Below, one piece after another: positions 30,309 to 43,628 of a stretch of 64,000 nucleotides of DNA; the first letter of the stretch is position 1, and each line of letters starts with the position of its first letter. The position numbers and the translations under genes are program-made. Under the pieces are notes generated by a model that saw only the letters and a program-made list of their open reading frames with translations, was not told the DNA's origin and ran no database searches. This stretch comes from Gammaproteobacteria bacterium (lineage in GTDB: Bacteria; Pseudomonadota; Gammaproteobacteria; HTCC5015). The stretch covers positions 1-64,000 of the forward strand of contig JACDDA010000003.1 of the NCBI GenBank assembly GCA_013817245.1. The letters are read 5' to 3'.

Positions 30309-30794
30309 TTAATCGCGGAAATTTTCAAATTGTAAAGCCAAACCAAAATCTTCCTTACGCAAACCCGCCATCACTTCCTGTAGATCGTCGCGTTTTTTGC
30401 CCGTCACGCGCAACTTATCGCCTTGAATCGCCACTTGGACTTTGAATTTTCCATCTTTAATAAACTTAATCATCTCTTTAGCTTTTGGCTGCTCGATACC
30501 CTGCTTAAACGTCATCACCAAAGAATAAGTTTTACCACTGTGAATAGGCTTGTCGCTGATATCTGCATTCGCAGCACTAATGCCACGTTTGATACAAGCA
30601 TTACGAAAAATTTCTTCTAATTGCCTGACCTGAAACTCCGATTCAGTTTTTAACGTCACGACTAAGTCTTTCTGCTCAATCGTCGCCTCTACCCCACGAA
30701 AATCAAAACGCGACGTCACATCACGAATAGCATTATCAACCGCATTTTTTAACTCGTCTTTATCAATCTCAGATACGACATCAAACGAAGGCAT
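30309..30794 (-). CDS. yajQ: YajQ family nucleotide-binding protein
   Basis: The 161-aa protein matches YajQ in length and sequence: it starts MPSFDVVSEIDKDELKNAVD and has SRFDFRGVEA, the GKTYSLVMTFKQGIEQ segment, and ends GLALQFENFRD. The family binds nucleotides; some members (XC_3703 type) bind cyclic di-GMP and act with transcription factors. It stands alone in a 650-base unit between fic and ligA; an A/T-rich 108-base gap separates it from ligA. Confidence 0.95.
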   Translation of the reverse strand: MPSFDVVSEIDKDELKNAVDNAIRDVTSRFDFRGVEATIEQKDLVVTLKTESEFQVRQLEEIFRNACIKRGISAANADISDKPIHSGKTYSLVMTFKQGIEQPKAKEMIKFIKDGKFKVQVAIQGDKLRVTGKKRDDLQEVMAGLRKEDFGLALQFENFRD

Positions 30795-30902
30795 AAAAAT
30801 CCTCTAGCTTTTAATTACGTTTTAAAAAAATAAAATTTCAATCAAATGTTTTCAGTTTCAGCGTTTAATAATTATAAATAAAAACGCTTCTAATATGACT
30901 TA

Positions 30903-34132
<3,230 letters not shown>

Positions 34133-34141
34133 ATCACTACA

Positions 34142-37100
34142 TCAAGAAGTAGCCGTCATTTTCACGGCTTCTTCAACGTCAACCGCTACAATGCGCGACA
34201 CCCCTGCTTCACGCATCGTCACGCCCATCAACTGCTCCGCCATTTCCATGGTGGTCTTGTTGTGAGTGATAACAATAAACTGAACCTTGTCCGACATCTC
34301 GCGCACCATGTCTGAGAAGCGGCCCACGTTCGCTTCGTCTAATGGCGCGTCAACTTCGTCGAGCATACAAAACGGTGCGGGATTTAATTGGAAAATTGCA
34401 AACACCATCGCTACCGCGGTCATTGCTTTTTCACCGCCGGATAACAAATGAATATTTGAAATGCGTTTGCCCGGTGGTTGCGCCATGATCGACACGCCAG
34501 TGCTCAGCAAATCATCGCCCGTCATTTCAAGATAGGCTTTACCGCCACCAACTAAACGCGGGAACATGCGGCCAATTTGGGTGTTTACTTTTTCAAACAC
34601 TTCTTTGAAACGCGCGCGTGTTTCTTTATCAATTTTTGCAATCGCGCCTTCTAAGGTTTCTAATGCGTCGACTAAGTCTGCGTTTTGCGCATCTAGATAA
34701 TTTTTACGTTCCGATTGTTCTTTGTGCTCATCAATCGCGGCTAAGTTAATCGCGCCCATGCGTTGAATGCGCTGCTCCATTTTGCCGAGCTGATCTGCCC
34801 ATTCATCAATGGTCGCATTTTCGGGCATTTCATCGAACAGCAATTTTGTTTCAAAACCCGTTTCACTGAGTTGTTCTTTATACGTTTGGCAACGCACGCG
34901 ATTTTCCTGCGCACCTAAACGCCCCATTTCTAATTCACTGCGCAGTTCTTGCACGCGTTGCTCTAAACCTGCGCGACTTGATTCCAAACGACGCACTTCA
35001 TTTTCTAATGTTTCGACCGCTGCACGCGCATCACTTAACGCTCGTTCAATATCGACACGTTGATCAAGAAATTCTTTGAGCTCCGCTTCCATGACATGAA
35101 TCGGTTCATCGCCGCGCGATAACGCCGCGGTTAATTCATCACGACGCGCTTGCAGATGTGAAACCTGCTGCTGCATACGGCTCAAGTTTTTGTCGGTTGA
35201 ATCATGCGTTGAACGCATGGATTCAATGCTTACCATTAATTCGCGTAACAAATCACGATCAGCTTGGGCGGCTTTGCGCACTTCACTTAAAGACTGTGTG
35301 AGCTGTTCGCGTTTTTGTTGTAAGTCACGTTGACGCTGCTCAACACCAGCCTGTTGTTGCTCGGCCTCTTGCAAACGCGCTTGCGCACTCGCTTGCTGCT
35401 CTTGATCTTGTTGCACTTGCTGCGCAATTTCAGCCATGTCTTTTTCTAACACACCGCGGCGATTTTGCTGCTGCTCTAATTGCAGCTTGGCGCTGTTAAG
35501 CTTGGTCTTGACATCCGTTTGCTGAAAATTAATTGATTTTAAATATTTTTGCAGCGTGTCGCGTTCTTCTTCGTTGCTGCGCAATTGATTTTTTGCATCG
35601 TCCCAGGCTTTTTCTTGGTTTTGAATTTCTTCATCAAAAGCATCAAGTTTTTGTTTATTCGATTTAATTAATTGCTCGCGAGTTAAGACGCTGCCTTGTT
35701 TGTCGTCTTCGTTTTTAACACGCAACCAATTCCGACCTAACCACAAACCTTCGCGCGTAATGACGGATTCGTGTTCGGCGAGTTGTGCGCGCATTTGCAA
35801 CGCATCTTGCAAGGTTTCTACTGCGTACACGCGGTTTAAGGGTTCTGACAAATCAAACGGTGCACGTACTTTCGCGCCCAAGGTGCCGCTTTTAGCGGGA
35901 CGGGCTGCGCCTTTGCGATCTAATAAAATTAATGCGCCTTTTTCTAATTCCGCCAAGGTGCCGGAGATGTCATCAAAACCGTCAACGCAGACTGCTTCAA
36001 GATGGCTGCCTAAGACTGTTTCAACAGCACGCTCCCAGCCTTTTTCTACATCTAATTGTTCAGCAACACGCGGCTGTTTTAATAAACCACGACGTTCTAG
36101 CCATTGATTCAAGCTGGTGTTTTGTTTGCCTAAAGCGGCTTGTTGTAACGCTTCTAATGATGCGAGTTTGCCGCGTACACTTTGTGATTCCGAACGTTTT
36201 TCATTTAAATTTTTATTAATCTGATCAATTTTTTCACGCGTCAACAAAATGCTTTTATTGTTGGTTTCAATGCCCTGCTCCAAACCTTCTAGCTCGGCAT
36301 GAATCCGCGATTCTTGTTGCAGCAAAATTTCTTGTTGCTCAATCAACGGTTCAACATTCAGCGTTTGTGCTTCTTCTAACATACGCTGCTTGCGTTGTTC
36401 TAAACGTTGCAATTGCGCTTTGTATTGCTCTAAACGTGTGGCTTCTACTTTGCTGGCTTGTTGAATACGTGCGGCGTCTTGATTAAAACGCTCCCATTCA
36501 GATTGCCAATCTTGCATCGCTTTTTCAGCATTGTGCAAACTCGTTTCAGAATGTTGTTGCGTATCTTTTAAAGCTGTAAGCGCGGGTGTTTTATGCGCCA
36601 AGTCACGACTTAATTCTTCGAGACGTTGTTTGTCATCTTCAATATGTTGTTGCGCATCACGCCATGCGGTTTCAATTTGCTGCAAGTCTTGTTGCTGGCG
36701 TTGACGCGTTTCTTTGTAATGCTGAATGCTTTGTTCAATACGCGAAATTTCTGCGCCTAAACGATAATATTCACTTTGTACTTTGCTTAACGTGTCATTA
36801 GCAACTGTTTGTTCTTCGCGTTGTTTTTCAATATTGGCTTCAACGTGGCGTTGTTCCGCAATCACCGCTTCTACTTTAATTTGTTGTTCGCCAATCGCTT
36901 GATCGTCTTGTTGAACTTTTTCGTCTAAGACTTTCCAGCGCAGAGCTAACAGTTCCGCCTTCATACGGCGTTCTTCGGTTTTTAATTCTTTGAATTTTTC
37001 AGCCGCACGCGCTTGACGGTCTAAATGCGTTAACTGCTTGGCGATTTCTTCGCGCAAATCATTTAAACGTTCTAGGTTTTCACGCGTATGACGAATCCGT

Positions 37101-37645
37101 GTTTCCGTTTCTTTACGACGTTCTTTATATTTAGTAATGCCTGCAGCTTCTTCTAAATAAACGCGCAGCTCTTCTGGCTTCGCGTCGATGATGCGCGAGA
37201 TCATGCCTTGTTCGATGATCGCGTAACTGCGCGGACCTAAACCCGTACCCAGAAAAATATCGGCAATGTCACGGCGGCGACATTTGGTGCCGTTTAAATA
37301 ATAGTTAGATTGGCCATCACGCGTGACTTCGCGACGAATCGCAATTTCAGAATATTGCGCGTATTGTCCGCCGAGTGTGTGATCGGAATTATCGAACACT
37401 AAATCAACCGATGCGCGGCTCACCGGTGGGCGCGAAGTTGAACCGTTAAAAATAACGTCGTCCATTGAATCGCCGCGCAATTGTTTTGCGGATGATTCGC
37501 CCATGACCCAACGCACAGCATCAATCACGTTTGATTTGCCGCAGCCATTAGGGCCGATAATGCTCGTCAAGTTGGATGGAAATTGGATAGTGGTAGGTTC
37601 AACAAATGATTTGAACCCGGCTAGCTTGATTTTTGACAGCCGCAT
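34142..37645 (-). CDS. smc: Chromosome segregation protein SMC
   Basis: Condensin ATPase that loops and segregates DNA. The 1167-aa protein has the Walker A loop GPNGCGKSN (residues 31-39) at the N-terminus, two long Q/E/R-rich coiled coils, a hinge around residues 510-660 and the C-terminal signature LSGGEKAM with Walker B (FCMLDEVDAPLDEAN). This is SMC with an ScpA/ScpB system, not MukB as in E. coli. scpA and scpB are not in the window. It leads the smc-zipA-ligA operon. Confidence 0.97.
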   Translation of the reverse strand: MRLSKIKLAGFKSFVEPTTIQFPSNLTSIIGPNGCGKSNVIDAVRWVMGESSAKQLRGDSMDDVIFNGSTSRPPVSRASVDLVFDNSDHTLGGQYAQYSEIAIRREVTRDGQSNYYLNGTKCRRRDIADIFLGTGLGPRSYAIIEQGMISRIIDAKPEELRVYLEEAAGITKYKERRKETETRIRHTRENLERLNDLREEIAKQLTHLDRQARAAEKFKELKTEERRMKAELLALRWKVLDEKVQQDDQAIGEQQIKVEAVIAEQRHVEANIEKQREEQTVANDTLSKVQSEYYRLGAEISRIEQSIQHYKETRQRQQQDLQQIETAWRDAQQHIEDDKQRLEELSRDLAHKTPALTALKDTQQHSETSLHNAEKAMQDWQSEWERFNQDAARIQQASKVEATRLEQYKAQLQRLEQRKQRMLEEAQTLNVEPLIEQQEILLQQESRIHAELEGLEQGIETNNKSILLTREKIDQINKNLNEKRSESQSVRGKLASLEALQQAALGKQNTSLNQWLERRGLLKQPRVAEQLDVEKGWERAVETVLGSHLEAVCVDGFDDISGTLAELEKGALILLDRKGAARPAKSGTLGAKVRAPFDLSEPLNRVYAVETLQDALQMRAQLAEHESVITREGLWLGRNWLRVKNEDDKQGSVLTREQLIKSNKQKLDAFDEEIQNQEKAWDDAKNQLRSNEEERDTLQKYLKSINFQQTDVKTKLNSAKLQLEQQQNRRGVLEKDMAEIAQQVQQDQEQQASAQARLQEAEQQQAGVEQRQRDLQQKREQLTQSLSEVRKAAQADRDLLRELMVSIESMRSTHDSTDKNLSRMQQQVSHLQARRDELTAALSRGDEPIHVMEAELKEFLDQRVDIERALSDARAAVETLENEVRRLESSRAGLEQRVQELRSELEMGRLGAQENRVRCQTYKEQLSETGFETKLLFDEMPENATIDEWADQLGKMEQRIQRMGAINLAAIDEHKEQSERKNYLDAQNADLVDALETLEGAIAKIDKETRARFKEVFEKVNTQIGRMFPRLVGGGKAYLEMTGDDLLSTGVSIMAQPPGKRISNIHLLSGGEKAMTAVAMVFAIFQLNPAPFCMLDEVDAPLDEANVGRFSDMVREMSDKVQFIVITHNKTTMEMAEQLMGVTMREAGVSRIVAVDVEEAVKMTATS

Positions 37646-37750
37646 GTATTCTTAAATCCTAAGTAAAGTCACAAGTGCGATGAGTTGCTATAAAATACCG
37701 CCCGTTAATTCGATAACGTCTTAACGACCATCAAATCAACAGGAGTGGTC

Positions 37751-38140
37751 ATGTCGACAAAGCCGAGCAAAGACCTGGAAACCTTCGAGAACCCCCAACA
37801 GGGTCGAGATTATACCATCCGAATCGAGATTCCGGAGTTTACCTGTATCTGTCCGAAAACGGGACAGCCAGACTTCGCAACCTTGTTATTGGAATACATT
37901 CCCGCGCAGCGCTGCGTAGAGTTAAAAGCCCTGAAGCTTTATATGTGGGCCTTCCGTGACCAAGGTGCTTTTCACGAAGCCATCACCAATGAAATCTTGG
38001 ATGATCTGGTCAGGGCTTGTGAACCCCGTTTCATGCGCCTAACCGGTAATTTCAACGTACGCGGCGGGATTTGGACCAGTGTGATTGCGGAACATCGTGC
38101 CAAAAACTGGGTAGCGGCTGCGCCGGTTATCTTGCCTTAA
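37751..38140 (+). CDS. queF: NADPH-dependent preQ0 reductase QueF, single-domain form
   Basis: Reduces 7-cyano-7-deazaguanine to preQ1 in queuosine synthesis. The ATG at 37751 has AGGAG 5 bases upstream and gives 129 aa, the short unimodular (type I) form, against 282 aa in E. coli. The nucleophile and acid are C34 and D41 in [10 protein letters not shown], spaced as in the Bacillus enzyme. The QueF signature [15 protein letters not shown] and the FHEAITN motif follow. It diverges from smc and converges on the squalene-synthase-like gene with a 3-base gap. Confidence 0.95.
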   Translation: MSTKPSKDLETFENPQQGRDYTIRIEIPEFTCICPKTGQPDFATLLLEYIPAQRCVELKALKLYMWAFRDQGAFHEAITNEILDDLVRACEPRFMRLTGNFNVRGGIWTSVIAEHRAKNWVAAAPVILP

Positions 38141-38143
38141 TGG

Positions 38144-39193
38144 CTAATTAACGTCATTCGGCGCGGGCAAACCTCGCGCCAGTGTCCGAAATAACCATTT
38201 CAGACGTCGTTCGCCGCCCACGGCCAACTCGGTGCTGGCAATGATGAATTTGACTTGTAAGCGCGTAATTTTCACTTCGCGGCCATCGCGATAATTCGGT
38301 TTCGCTTGGATTTTGCGCAAGGTTGATACCGCCATCGCCAAGGCCCAAAAACAGAATCTTCTTAAACCGCGTTCGTGCGCGGGTATTAATAAGGTATAGG
38401 CCATGGCCTTACAAAGCTGGCCGTAACTGATGCCTAATAATTCGTGCATGCCTTTTAAGAAACCGGGGTCTTGGCAACCGGGCTGCAAGTCTTCTAAGGA
38501 AAAACCGTGCTTAGTAAATAATGCTTGGGGTAACCAACAAGCGCCGCGCGCGTGATCGGTGTGAATGTCTTTCATGATATTGGTCATTTGCAAACCTTGA
38601 CCAAAGCCAACTGCTAAGCGCATTAATGCGGCGCGTTGTTCGTTCATCTCGGGTGAATAGTCGCAATACAATTCAGTGAGCATTTCACCGACAACACCGG
38701 CGACGTGATAACAGTATTCCGCCATCTCGGCTTCATCGCGTAAACCATGTTGCCGTGGTTGCAACTGAAAACGCACCATGCCATCGACCATAATACGAAT
38801 ACAACGTTGCAGTGATGCTTGTTGTACCGAACTAAACGTTTGCGTAATGCCGACGATGACGGGCGTGTGTAAGATTAACTCTCGTTCTAACGGCAACATG
38901 TCCGCAGAAATTTGCGGCGCTACTGCATTCGCAAATGTTTGCGCATCTTGTGTGCCTGCAAGGACTTGCACAAATTGATACGCGTATTGTTCTTTGGCGC
39001 TGGCGCTTAATTGTGGATCATCTTCGATAGTGTCGGCGATGCGGCACAATAAATAAGCATTGCCGACAACATCACGTAAGGCAGCGGGTAATTGCGGAAT
39101 AGTTAAAGCGAAGGTGCGCGACACACCCGCTAATAAGCGATTTTGTAATGCTAACGGTGTTTCTGCTAGTGGTGCCACTGTTTGAACAGTCAT
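38144..39193 (-). CDS. Squalene/phytoene synthase family protein
   Basis: Head-to-head prenyl transferase. The 349-aa protein has the two Asp-rich motifs that bind Mg-diphosphate: DTIEDD (residues 54-59) and NIMKDIHTD (205-213). It also has YCYHVAGVVGEMLTELY between them and ARGACWLP after the second. Length and motif spacing suggest squalene synthesis from two farnesyl diphosphates, but I cannot exclude an HpnC/HpnD-like or phytoene-type reaction. No C-terminal membrane anchor is visible. It lies 9 bases after ispG on the same strand, so it is probably cotranscribed with an isoprenoid-precursor gene. No squalene-hopene cyclase is in the window. Confidence 0.85.
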   Translation of the reverse strand: MTVQTVAPLAETPLALQNRLLAGVSRTFALTIPQLPAALRDVVGNAYLLCRIADTIEDDPQLSASAKEQYAYQFVQVLAGTQDAQTFANAVAPQISADMLPLERELILHTPVIVGITQTFSSVQQASLQRCIRIMVDGMVRFQLQPRQHGLRDEAEMAEYCYHVAGVVGEMLTELYCDYSPEMNEQRAALMRLAVGFGQGLQMTNIMKDIHTDHARGACWLPQALFTKHGFSLEDLQPGCQDPGFLKGMHELLGISYGQLCKAMAYTLLIPAHERGLRRFCFWALAMAVSTLRKIQAKPNYRDGREVKITRLQVKFIIASTELAVGGERRLKWLFRTLARGLPAPNDVN

Positions 39194-39202
39194 GTACAGC
39201 GA

Positions 39203-40438
39203 TTAACTACCGTAACGACGTGCTACATAGTTTTCAACTAACACTTGAAAATCTTCAGCGATACGATCGCCTTTTAGTGTTACGTCTTTTTCGCCATCGA
39301 TATAAACCGGCGCAACCGGCAATTCACCCGTACCGGGTAAACTAATACCAATGTTTGCATGTTTACTTTCGCCGGGGCCGTTAACGACGCAACCCATTAC
39401 CGCCACCGTCATGGTTTCAACGCCGGGATATTGACCGCGCCAAATGGGCATTTGCGCGCGTAAATAACGTTGAATTTTATCAGCGAGTTCTTGGAAATAG
39501 GTGCTGCTGGTGCGACCACAACCTGGGCATGACACAACCGCCGGCGTAAACGAACGTAAATTTAATGATTGTAAAATTTCTTGTCCAACAATCACTTCTT
39601 GCGTGCGCGCACCACCGGGTTCAGGTGTTAATGAAATGCGAATGGTATCGCCTATACCTTCTTGCAATAAAATAGATAAAGCGGCGGTAGATGAAACAAT
39701 ACCTTTAGAACCCATGCCTGCTTCAGTTAAACCTAAGTGCAGTGCGTAATCACAACGACGCGCAAGCGCGCGGTAAATCGCAATCAAATCCTGCACTTTG
39801 CTGGTTTTGCAGGACAAAATAATACGATCAGCGCCTAGACCTAATTCTTCTGCGCGTTTAGCGGACTCAATCGCTGAGGTAATCACCGCTTCACGCATGA
39901 TGACATCTAATTCCAAAGGTTTAGCTTGTTTAGCATTGTCGTCTAACATGCGCGCTAATAATTCTTGATCCAAACTGCCCCAGTTGACGCCGATGCGCAC
40001 GGGTTTATCGTAACGACAAGCTATGTCAATCATGGTCCCAAATTGGGTATCGCGTTTTGCACCGCGACCAACATTGCCGGGATTGATGCGATATTTGCCT
40101 AATGCTTCTGCACACGCAGGAAAACGCGTCAGTAATTTGTGACCGTTAAAATGAAAGTCGCCGACTAAAGGCACGTTAACGCCCATGCGATCTAATTGAT
40201 CACGAATGAAAGGCACGGCAGCAGCGGCTTCTTCGGTATTGACGGTAATGCGGACTAATTCCGAACCGGCTTGCGCTAATTCGGCGACTTGCGCCGCAGT
40301 GCGAATGGCATCAGCGGTGTCGGTATTGGTCATCGATTGCACCACGACGGGCGCACCACCGCCCATCAACACATGGCCGACACGTACGCTCTTACGCAGG
40401 GGTAGCTCAATCATGGATGCGGACTTCATGGTACTCAT
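39203..40438 (-). CDS. ispG: 4-hydroxy-3-methylbut-2-en-1-yl diphosphate synthase
   Basis: [4Fe-4S] enzyme of the MEP pathway to IPP and DMAPP. The 411-aa protein has the TIM-barrel start ([20 protein letters not shown]), and the cluster ligands in [10 protein letters not shown] and CVVNGPGE. In E. coli ispG lies between rodZ and hisS; here it lies downstream of der and next to the squalene-synthase-like gene, while rodZ and hisS adjoin. The rearrangement keeps it in the same genomic neighbourhood. The 104-base gap before it separates it from der and could hold a promoter, but no clear pair was found. Confidence 0.97.
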   Translation of the reverse strand: MSTMKSASMIELPLRKSVRVGHVLMGGGAPVVVQSMTNTDTADAIRTAAQVAELAQAGSELVRITVNTEEAAAAVPFIRDQLDRMGVNVPLVGDFHFNGHKLLTRFPACAEALGKYRINPGNVGRGAKRDTQFGTMIDIACRYDKPVRIGVNWGSLDQELLARMLDDNAKQAKPLELDVIMREAVITSAIESAKRAEELGLGADRIILSCKTSKVQDLIAIYRALARRCDYALHLGLTEAGMGSKGIVSSTAALSILLQEGIGDTIRISLTPEPGGARTQEVIVGQEILQSLNLRSFTPAVVSCPGCGRTSSTYFQELADKIQRYLRAQMPIWRGQYPGVETMTVAVMGCVVNGPGESKHANIGISLPGTGELPVAPVYIDGEKDVTLKGDRIAEDFQVLVENYVARRYGS

Positions 40439-40542
40439 AGAATCTACTCAAACCGACAGATACACAGCCGCTGCATTTTAGCTAAAAATCGGTCTCAACG
40501 TGCGCTCTCAGGACAAAATAATCGCTTTATTGCCACGTCAAC

Positions 40543-41952
40543 TTAGTCTTTATTGCGGCGCTTTTTATCGCTTTTTTTAATGTGGCTAATTAAACGCTTG
40601 CGACGCAGTTGTTGGCGTTCGGATAAAACATTCGCTTTATCTTTATAGGGATTTTTGCCGGTCTTTAATTGAATTTGTACCGGTGTACCAAATAATTTTA
40701 ATTGGGTACGGAAAAAACGTTCGAGATAACGAATATACGCATTCGGTAAATGTTCTGCTTGGCTGCCATGAATCACAATTACGGGTGGGTTTTTACCCCC
40801 TTGATGCGCGTAACGTAATTTCACACGTCGACCGCGTACTAATGGCGGTTGATGCGTGAACACGGCGGATTGCAATAAATCGGTTAACAGCGGCGTTGGC
40901 ATCTGCCGCATAGCCGAGTTATAGGCTTTGATAATGGCTTCGGGTAATAAACCGACGCCGCTACCATGCAAAGCAGAAATAAAATGATATTCCGCGTAAT
41001 CAATAAAATTTAATTTACGAGCTAATTCAGATTTAACGCGTTCTTTGTGATCCGCATCTAAGCCATCCCATTTATTAATAACCAAAATAATCGCACGACC
41101 TTGATTTAAAACTTCGCCTAACAACGTTAAATCTTGATCGGTGATACCTTCACTAGCATCAATCACCATCAACACGACATGCGCGTCGCCAATCGCTTGC
41201 AACGCTTTAATCACGCTGAATTTTTCAATAACTTCACTGACGCGCGCGCGTCTGCGAATACCGGCAGTATCAATTAAGGTAAAACGTTGATCGCCATATT
41301 GAAACGGCACATGAATACTGTCGCGTGTGGTGCCTGGTTGATCAAACGCAATCACGCGTTCTTCACCCAGCAAACGATTTACCAATGTTGATTTGCCAAC
41401 ATTCGGTCTGCCAATAATGGCGGCTTTGATGCCGAGTTCAGCTTCTTCGGTTTCATCTAATACAGGATACGGTTTTAAAACTTCAACCATCATTTCGTCG
41501 ATACCGCGACCATGTGATGCGGCAATACAAAATACGGTGGTAAAACCTAAACGATAAAAATCGCTAGCGGCGATATCAGGATCACGGCCATCGGTTTTAT
41601 TAATGACTAAATGAATAATTTTTTGGGTACGACGTAAAGCACTCGCAATTTGTTGATCGGCCGCCGATAAACCTTCTGCGCCATCCACTACAAATAATAC
41701 CGCGTGTGATTCATCTAAAGCTTGTTGCACTTGTTGCGCCATAACGGCATCAACGCCTTCGGCGTTACCACTCAAACCACCGGTATCAACAATAATATAA
41801 GGCTTATCACCTACCACACCGCGACCATACTGACGGTCACGCGTTAGCCCGGCAAATTCTGCAACCAAAGCAGCGCGAGTGCGGGTTAAGCAATTAAATA
41901 GGGTCGATTTGCCAACATTGGGTCGGCCGACGATAGCGATTACCGGTTTCAT
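40543..41952 (-). CDS. der: Ribosome-assembly GTPase Der (EngA)
   Basis: Double-GTPase needed for 50S maturation. There are two G domains, each with GRPNVGKST (about residues 8-16 and 182-190), DTGGLSG and DTAGIRRRARV switch regions, and NKTDG/NKWDG specificity motifs. A C-terminal KH-like domain (about 365-450) and a basic tail (RRKRLISHIKKSDKKRRN) follow. The length of 469 aa is normal. In E. coli bamB directly precedes der; here a DUF945-like gene lies between them. Confidence 0.97.
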   Translation of the reverse strand: MKPVIAIVGRPNVGKSTLFNCLTRTRAALVAEFAGLTRDRQYGRGVVGDKPYIIVDTGGLSGNAEGVDAVMAQQVQQALDESHAVLFVVDGAEGLSAADQQIASALRRTQKIIHLVINKTDGRDPDIAASDFYRLGFTTVFCIAASHGRGIDEMMVEVLKPYPVLDETEEAELGIKAAIIGRPNVGKSTLVNRLLGEERVIAFDQPGTTRDSIHVPFQYGDQRFTLIDTAGIRRRARVSEVIEKFSVIKALQAIGDAHVVLMVIDASEGITDQDLTLLGEVLNQGRAIILVINKWDGLDADHKERVKSELARKLNFIDYAEYHFISALHGSGVGLLPEAIIKAYNSAMRQMPTPLLTDLLQSAVFTHQPPLVRGRRVKLRYAHQGGKNPPVIVIHGSQAEHLPNAYIRYLERFFRTQLKLFGTPVQIQLKTGKNPYKDKANVLSERQQLRRKRLISHIKKSDKKRRNKD

Positions 41953-42047
41953 ACAAAAATATGATGCTTTTCAAGACGATATGACGGGGCGCGGATCATG
42001 ACATAGCCCATGACAGCGAGCAACTGCCGGCGCTTATACAAAGTGCT

Positions 42048-43583
42048 TTACGGCGTTTTACTCTTCTGTGCCGGTATCGAAACCGGCACAGATACCTGTG
42101 TAGATACCGGTGTAGATACTGGTGTAGATACCGATATAGATAATGGCGTAGACGGAACGCTCACGGCGGCTTCTGCTGACGCAGGCTCTGCAGCTGTGTC
42201 GGCGGCGGGATACCAAAGGTCGCGCCATTCAATCGGTTCACCATTTATTTGTAAACGGCCGCGCACCCAATCAAAGTTTGCGTGATAACGATCGCCTTTT
42301 AATTCCAGCACATGTCGATCAATCAATTGAGTGATTTGTATCGCTGCGTATTCTTTAGGATCGATAGGCTTTTTATTTTTCGCTTCTATTTTAGATTTAG
42401 TCGGCGTTGTTACACGTGGCAATGTCGCCGTTTTTTCTAATGCTGTTTGCTCCACTAATTGTTCTGCCAACAGGTCTTCTGCTCGACGTATGTACAATTG
42501 TTCAGCGAGCTCGATAGAAATTGATATTTCACCTTGCACATGAATTTTTTCAATCAACGCTGCAAAAGTATAATTTTCAATCGGTGTAGAAGGCATGGTG
42601 ATTCGCACCCAGCCCTCTAATACGCCAGCATCATTTTGTAATTGGATTTTTTTTAATTCTATTTGCGCAGAGGTTGGCAATAAAATGGTTAGCGCTTCCG
42701 GTAACGCTTCGGTGTTATCAGACCAACGCATTAAGTATTTCACTAGTTGGCGTTGCTGAGTTGCGGTTAAACCTAGCCATTGCAAATCTACTTTACCGTC
42801 TTGATATTCTGAATCATCCCACAATAATTTTTTCCATCGCACTGAAATATCCGTTTGCATGCGCGCTTGTTTTTCAACGGTGACCACTGACAACTCAGCA
42901 TCGCTTAATTGTAATTTTTTTCCATCGTCCCATATTTGCTGAAATTGTTTAGCGCGCATTTCCATCGTGCCCGCAGGTGATGGCTGCATGTAATAATCTA
43001 ATGCCAAGCTAGCATCACGCATATCAATATTATCAATGCGAACCCGTTGCCATTCACCTGTTGCAGTTAATCGTTGCGAGCGCGGTTGCCAATAAAAATC
43101 ACCTAAGCCGGATAATGCTGGCGCGGTTTTGCCGTCATCAATAAAATCAATCAAGCCGGTTAAACGTCCATTAAATTCTTGATACAAACGCACGTTCGCC
43201 AAATGCCTATCATCCATGCCGGCTTGTTCACCGACTAAGCGCTGCAAGACCACGCCATTCGCTGCGGCTAATAACATAGGAGTAACGCCGTAATTTAATG
43301 CGCCTAAATAAAATGGTCCGTGGATTAAATCGACTTGCATAACATAATGACCCCGACCTTGTTCGACGGGTTGCCAAATCCATGCGGCTGCACTGTGATA
43401 AGCGCCTTGCACATATTGTCCACGGCCTAAAGCACCACCGGGTGTGCTAACAGGACGTTGCCAATTTTGTTGGAAATGCGTTTGCAGAAAGAGACCGATG
43501 CCTAACGGTGCGAGCAGCAGTAGCATCGACACCACTGCCGCTAACAACATTCCGCCATAAATAAAACGGCGCATTAGAGTCAT
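42048..43583 (-). CDS. DUF945 (YdgA-like) family protein
   Basis: The 511-aa protein has an N-terminal membrane segment (about residues 10-34) and then a long periplasmic or inner-membrane-associated beta-rich body with DLIHGPFYLGALNYGVTPM, typical of YdgA/DUF945. The assignment is by this pattern and length, so moderate. The last ~35 residues are an S/V/P/T repeat (TPVSTPVSTQVSVPVSIP) encoded by 12-base units (42090-42150). It lies between bamB and der on the same strand, an insertion relative to E. coli, and is probably cotranscribed with bamB (gap 45 bases). Its function is not known. Confidence 0.65.
   Translation of the reverse strand: MTLMRRFIYGGMLLAAVVSMLLLLAPLGIGLFLQTHFQQNWQRPVSTPGGALGRGQYVQGAYHSAAAWIWQPVEQGRGHYVMQVDLIHGPFYLGALNYGVTPMLLAAANGVVLQRLVGEQAGMDDRHLANVRLYQEFNGRLTGLIDFIDDGKTAPALSGLGDFYWQPRSQRLTATGEWQRVRIDNIDMRDASLALDYYMQPSPAGTMEMRAKQFQQIWDDGKKLQLSDAELSVVTVEKQARMQTDISVRWKKLLWDDSEYQDGKVDLQWLGLTATQQRQLVKYLMRWSDNTEALPEALTILLPTSAQIELKKIQLQNDAGVLEGWVRITMPSTPIENYTFAALIEKIHVQGEISISIELAEQLYIRRAEDLLAEQLVEQTALEKTATLPRVTTPTKSKIEAKNKKPIDPKEYAAIQITQLIDRHVLELKGDRYHANFDWVRGRLQINGEPIEWRDLWYPAADTAAEPASAEAAVSVPSTPLSISVSTPVSTPVSTQVSVPVSIPAQKSKTP
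42090..42150. repeat. Degenerate 12-base tandem repeat at the 3' end of the DUF945-like gene
   Basis: Units of the form GTAGATACCGGT recur about every 12 bases, with changes at the CGGT positions, and encode S-T-P-V repeats on the minus strand. Just before them an inverted repeat GTGCCGGT/ACCGGCAC (42069-42090) adjoins the array. Period and reading frame agree (12 = 4 codons), so copy-number changes would not shift the frame. Confidence 0.65.
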
Positions 43584-43628
43584 GGCCTCTGATTATAGTA
43601 GTTAATAAATAATGCGAGGTTTAAAATT

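Noticed and set aside
30838-30902. A/T-rich AGCGTTT/AAACGCT stem after ligA considered as a terminator
   Set aside because: The stem is only 7 pairs with a 14-base loop and no good T-run, so I do not list it as a feature.
42069-42090. GTGCCGGT/ACCGGCAC hairpin considered as the bamB-DUF945 operon terminator
   Set aside because: It lies inside the coding region and is not followed by a T-run on the minus strand.
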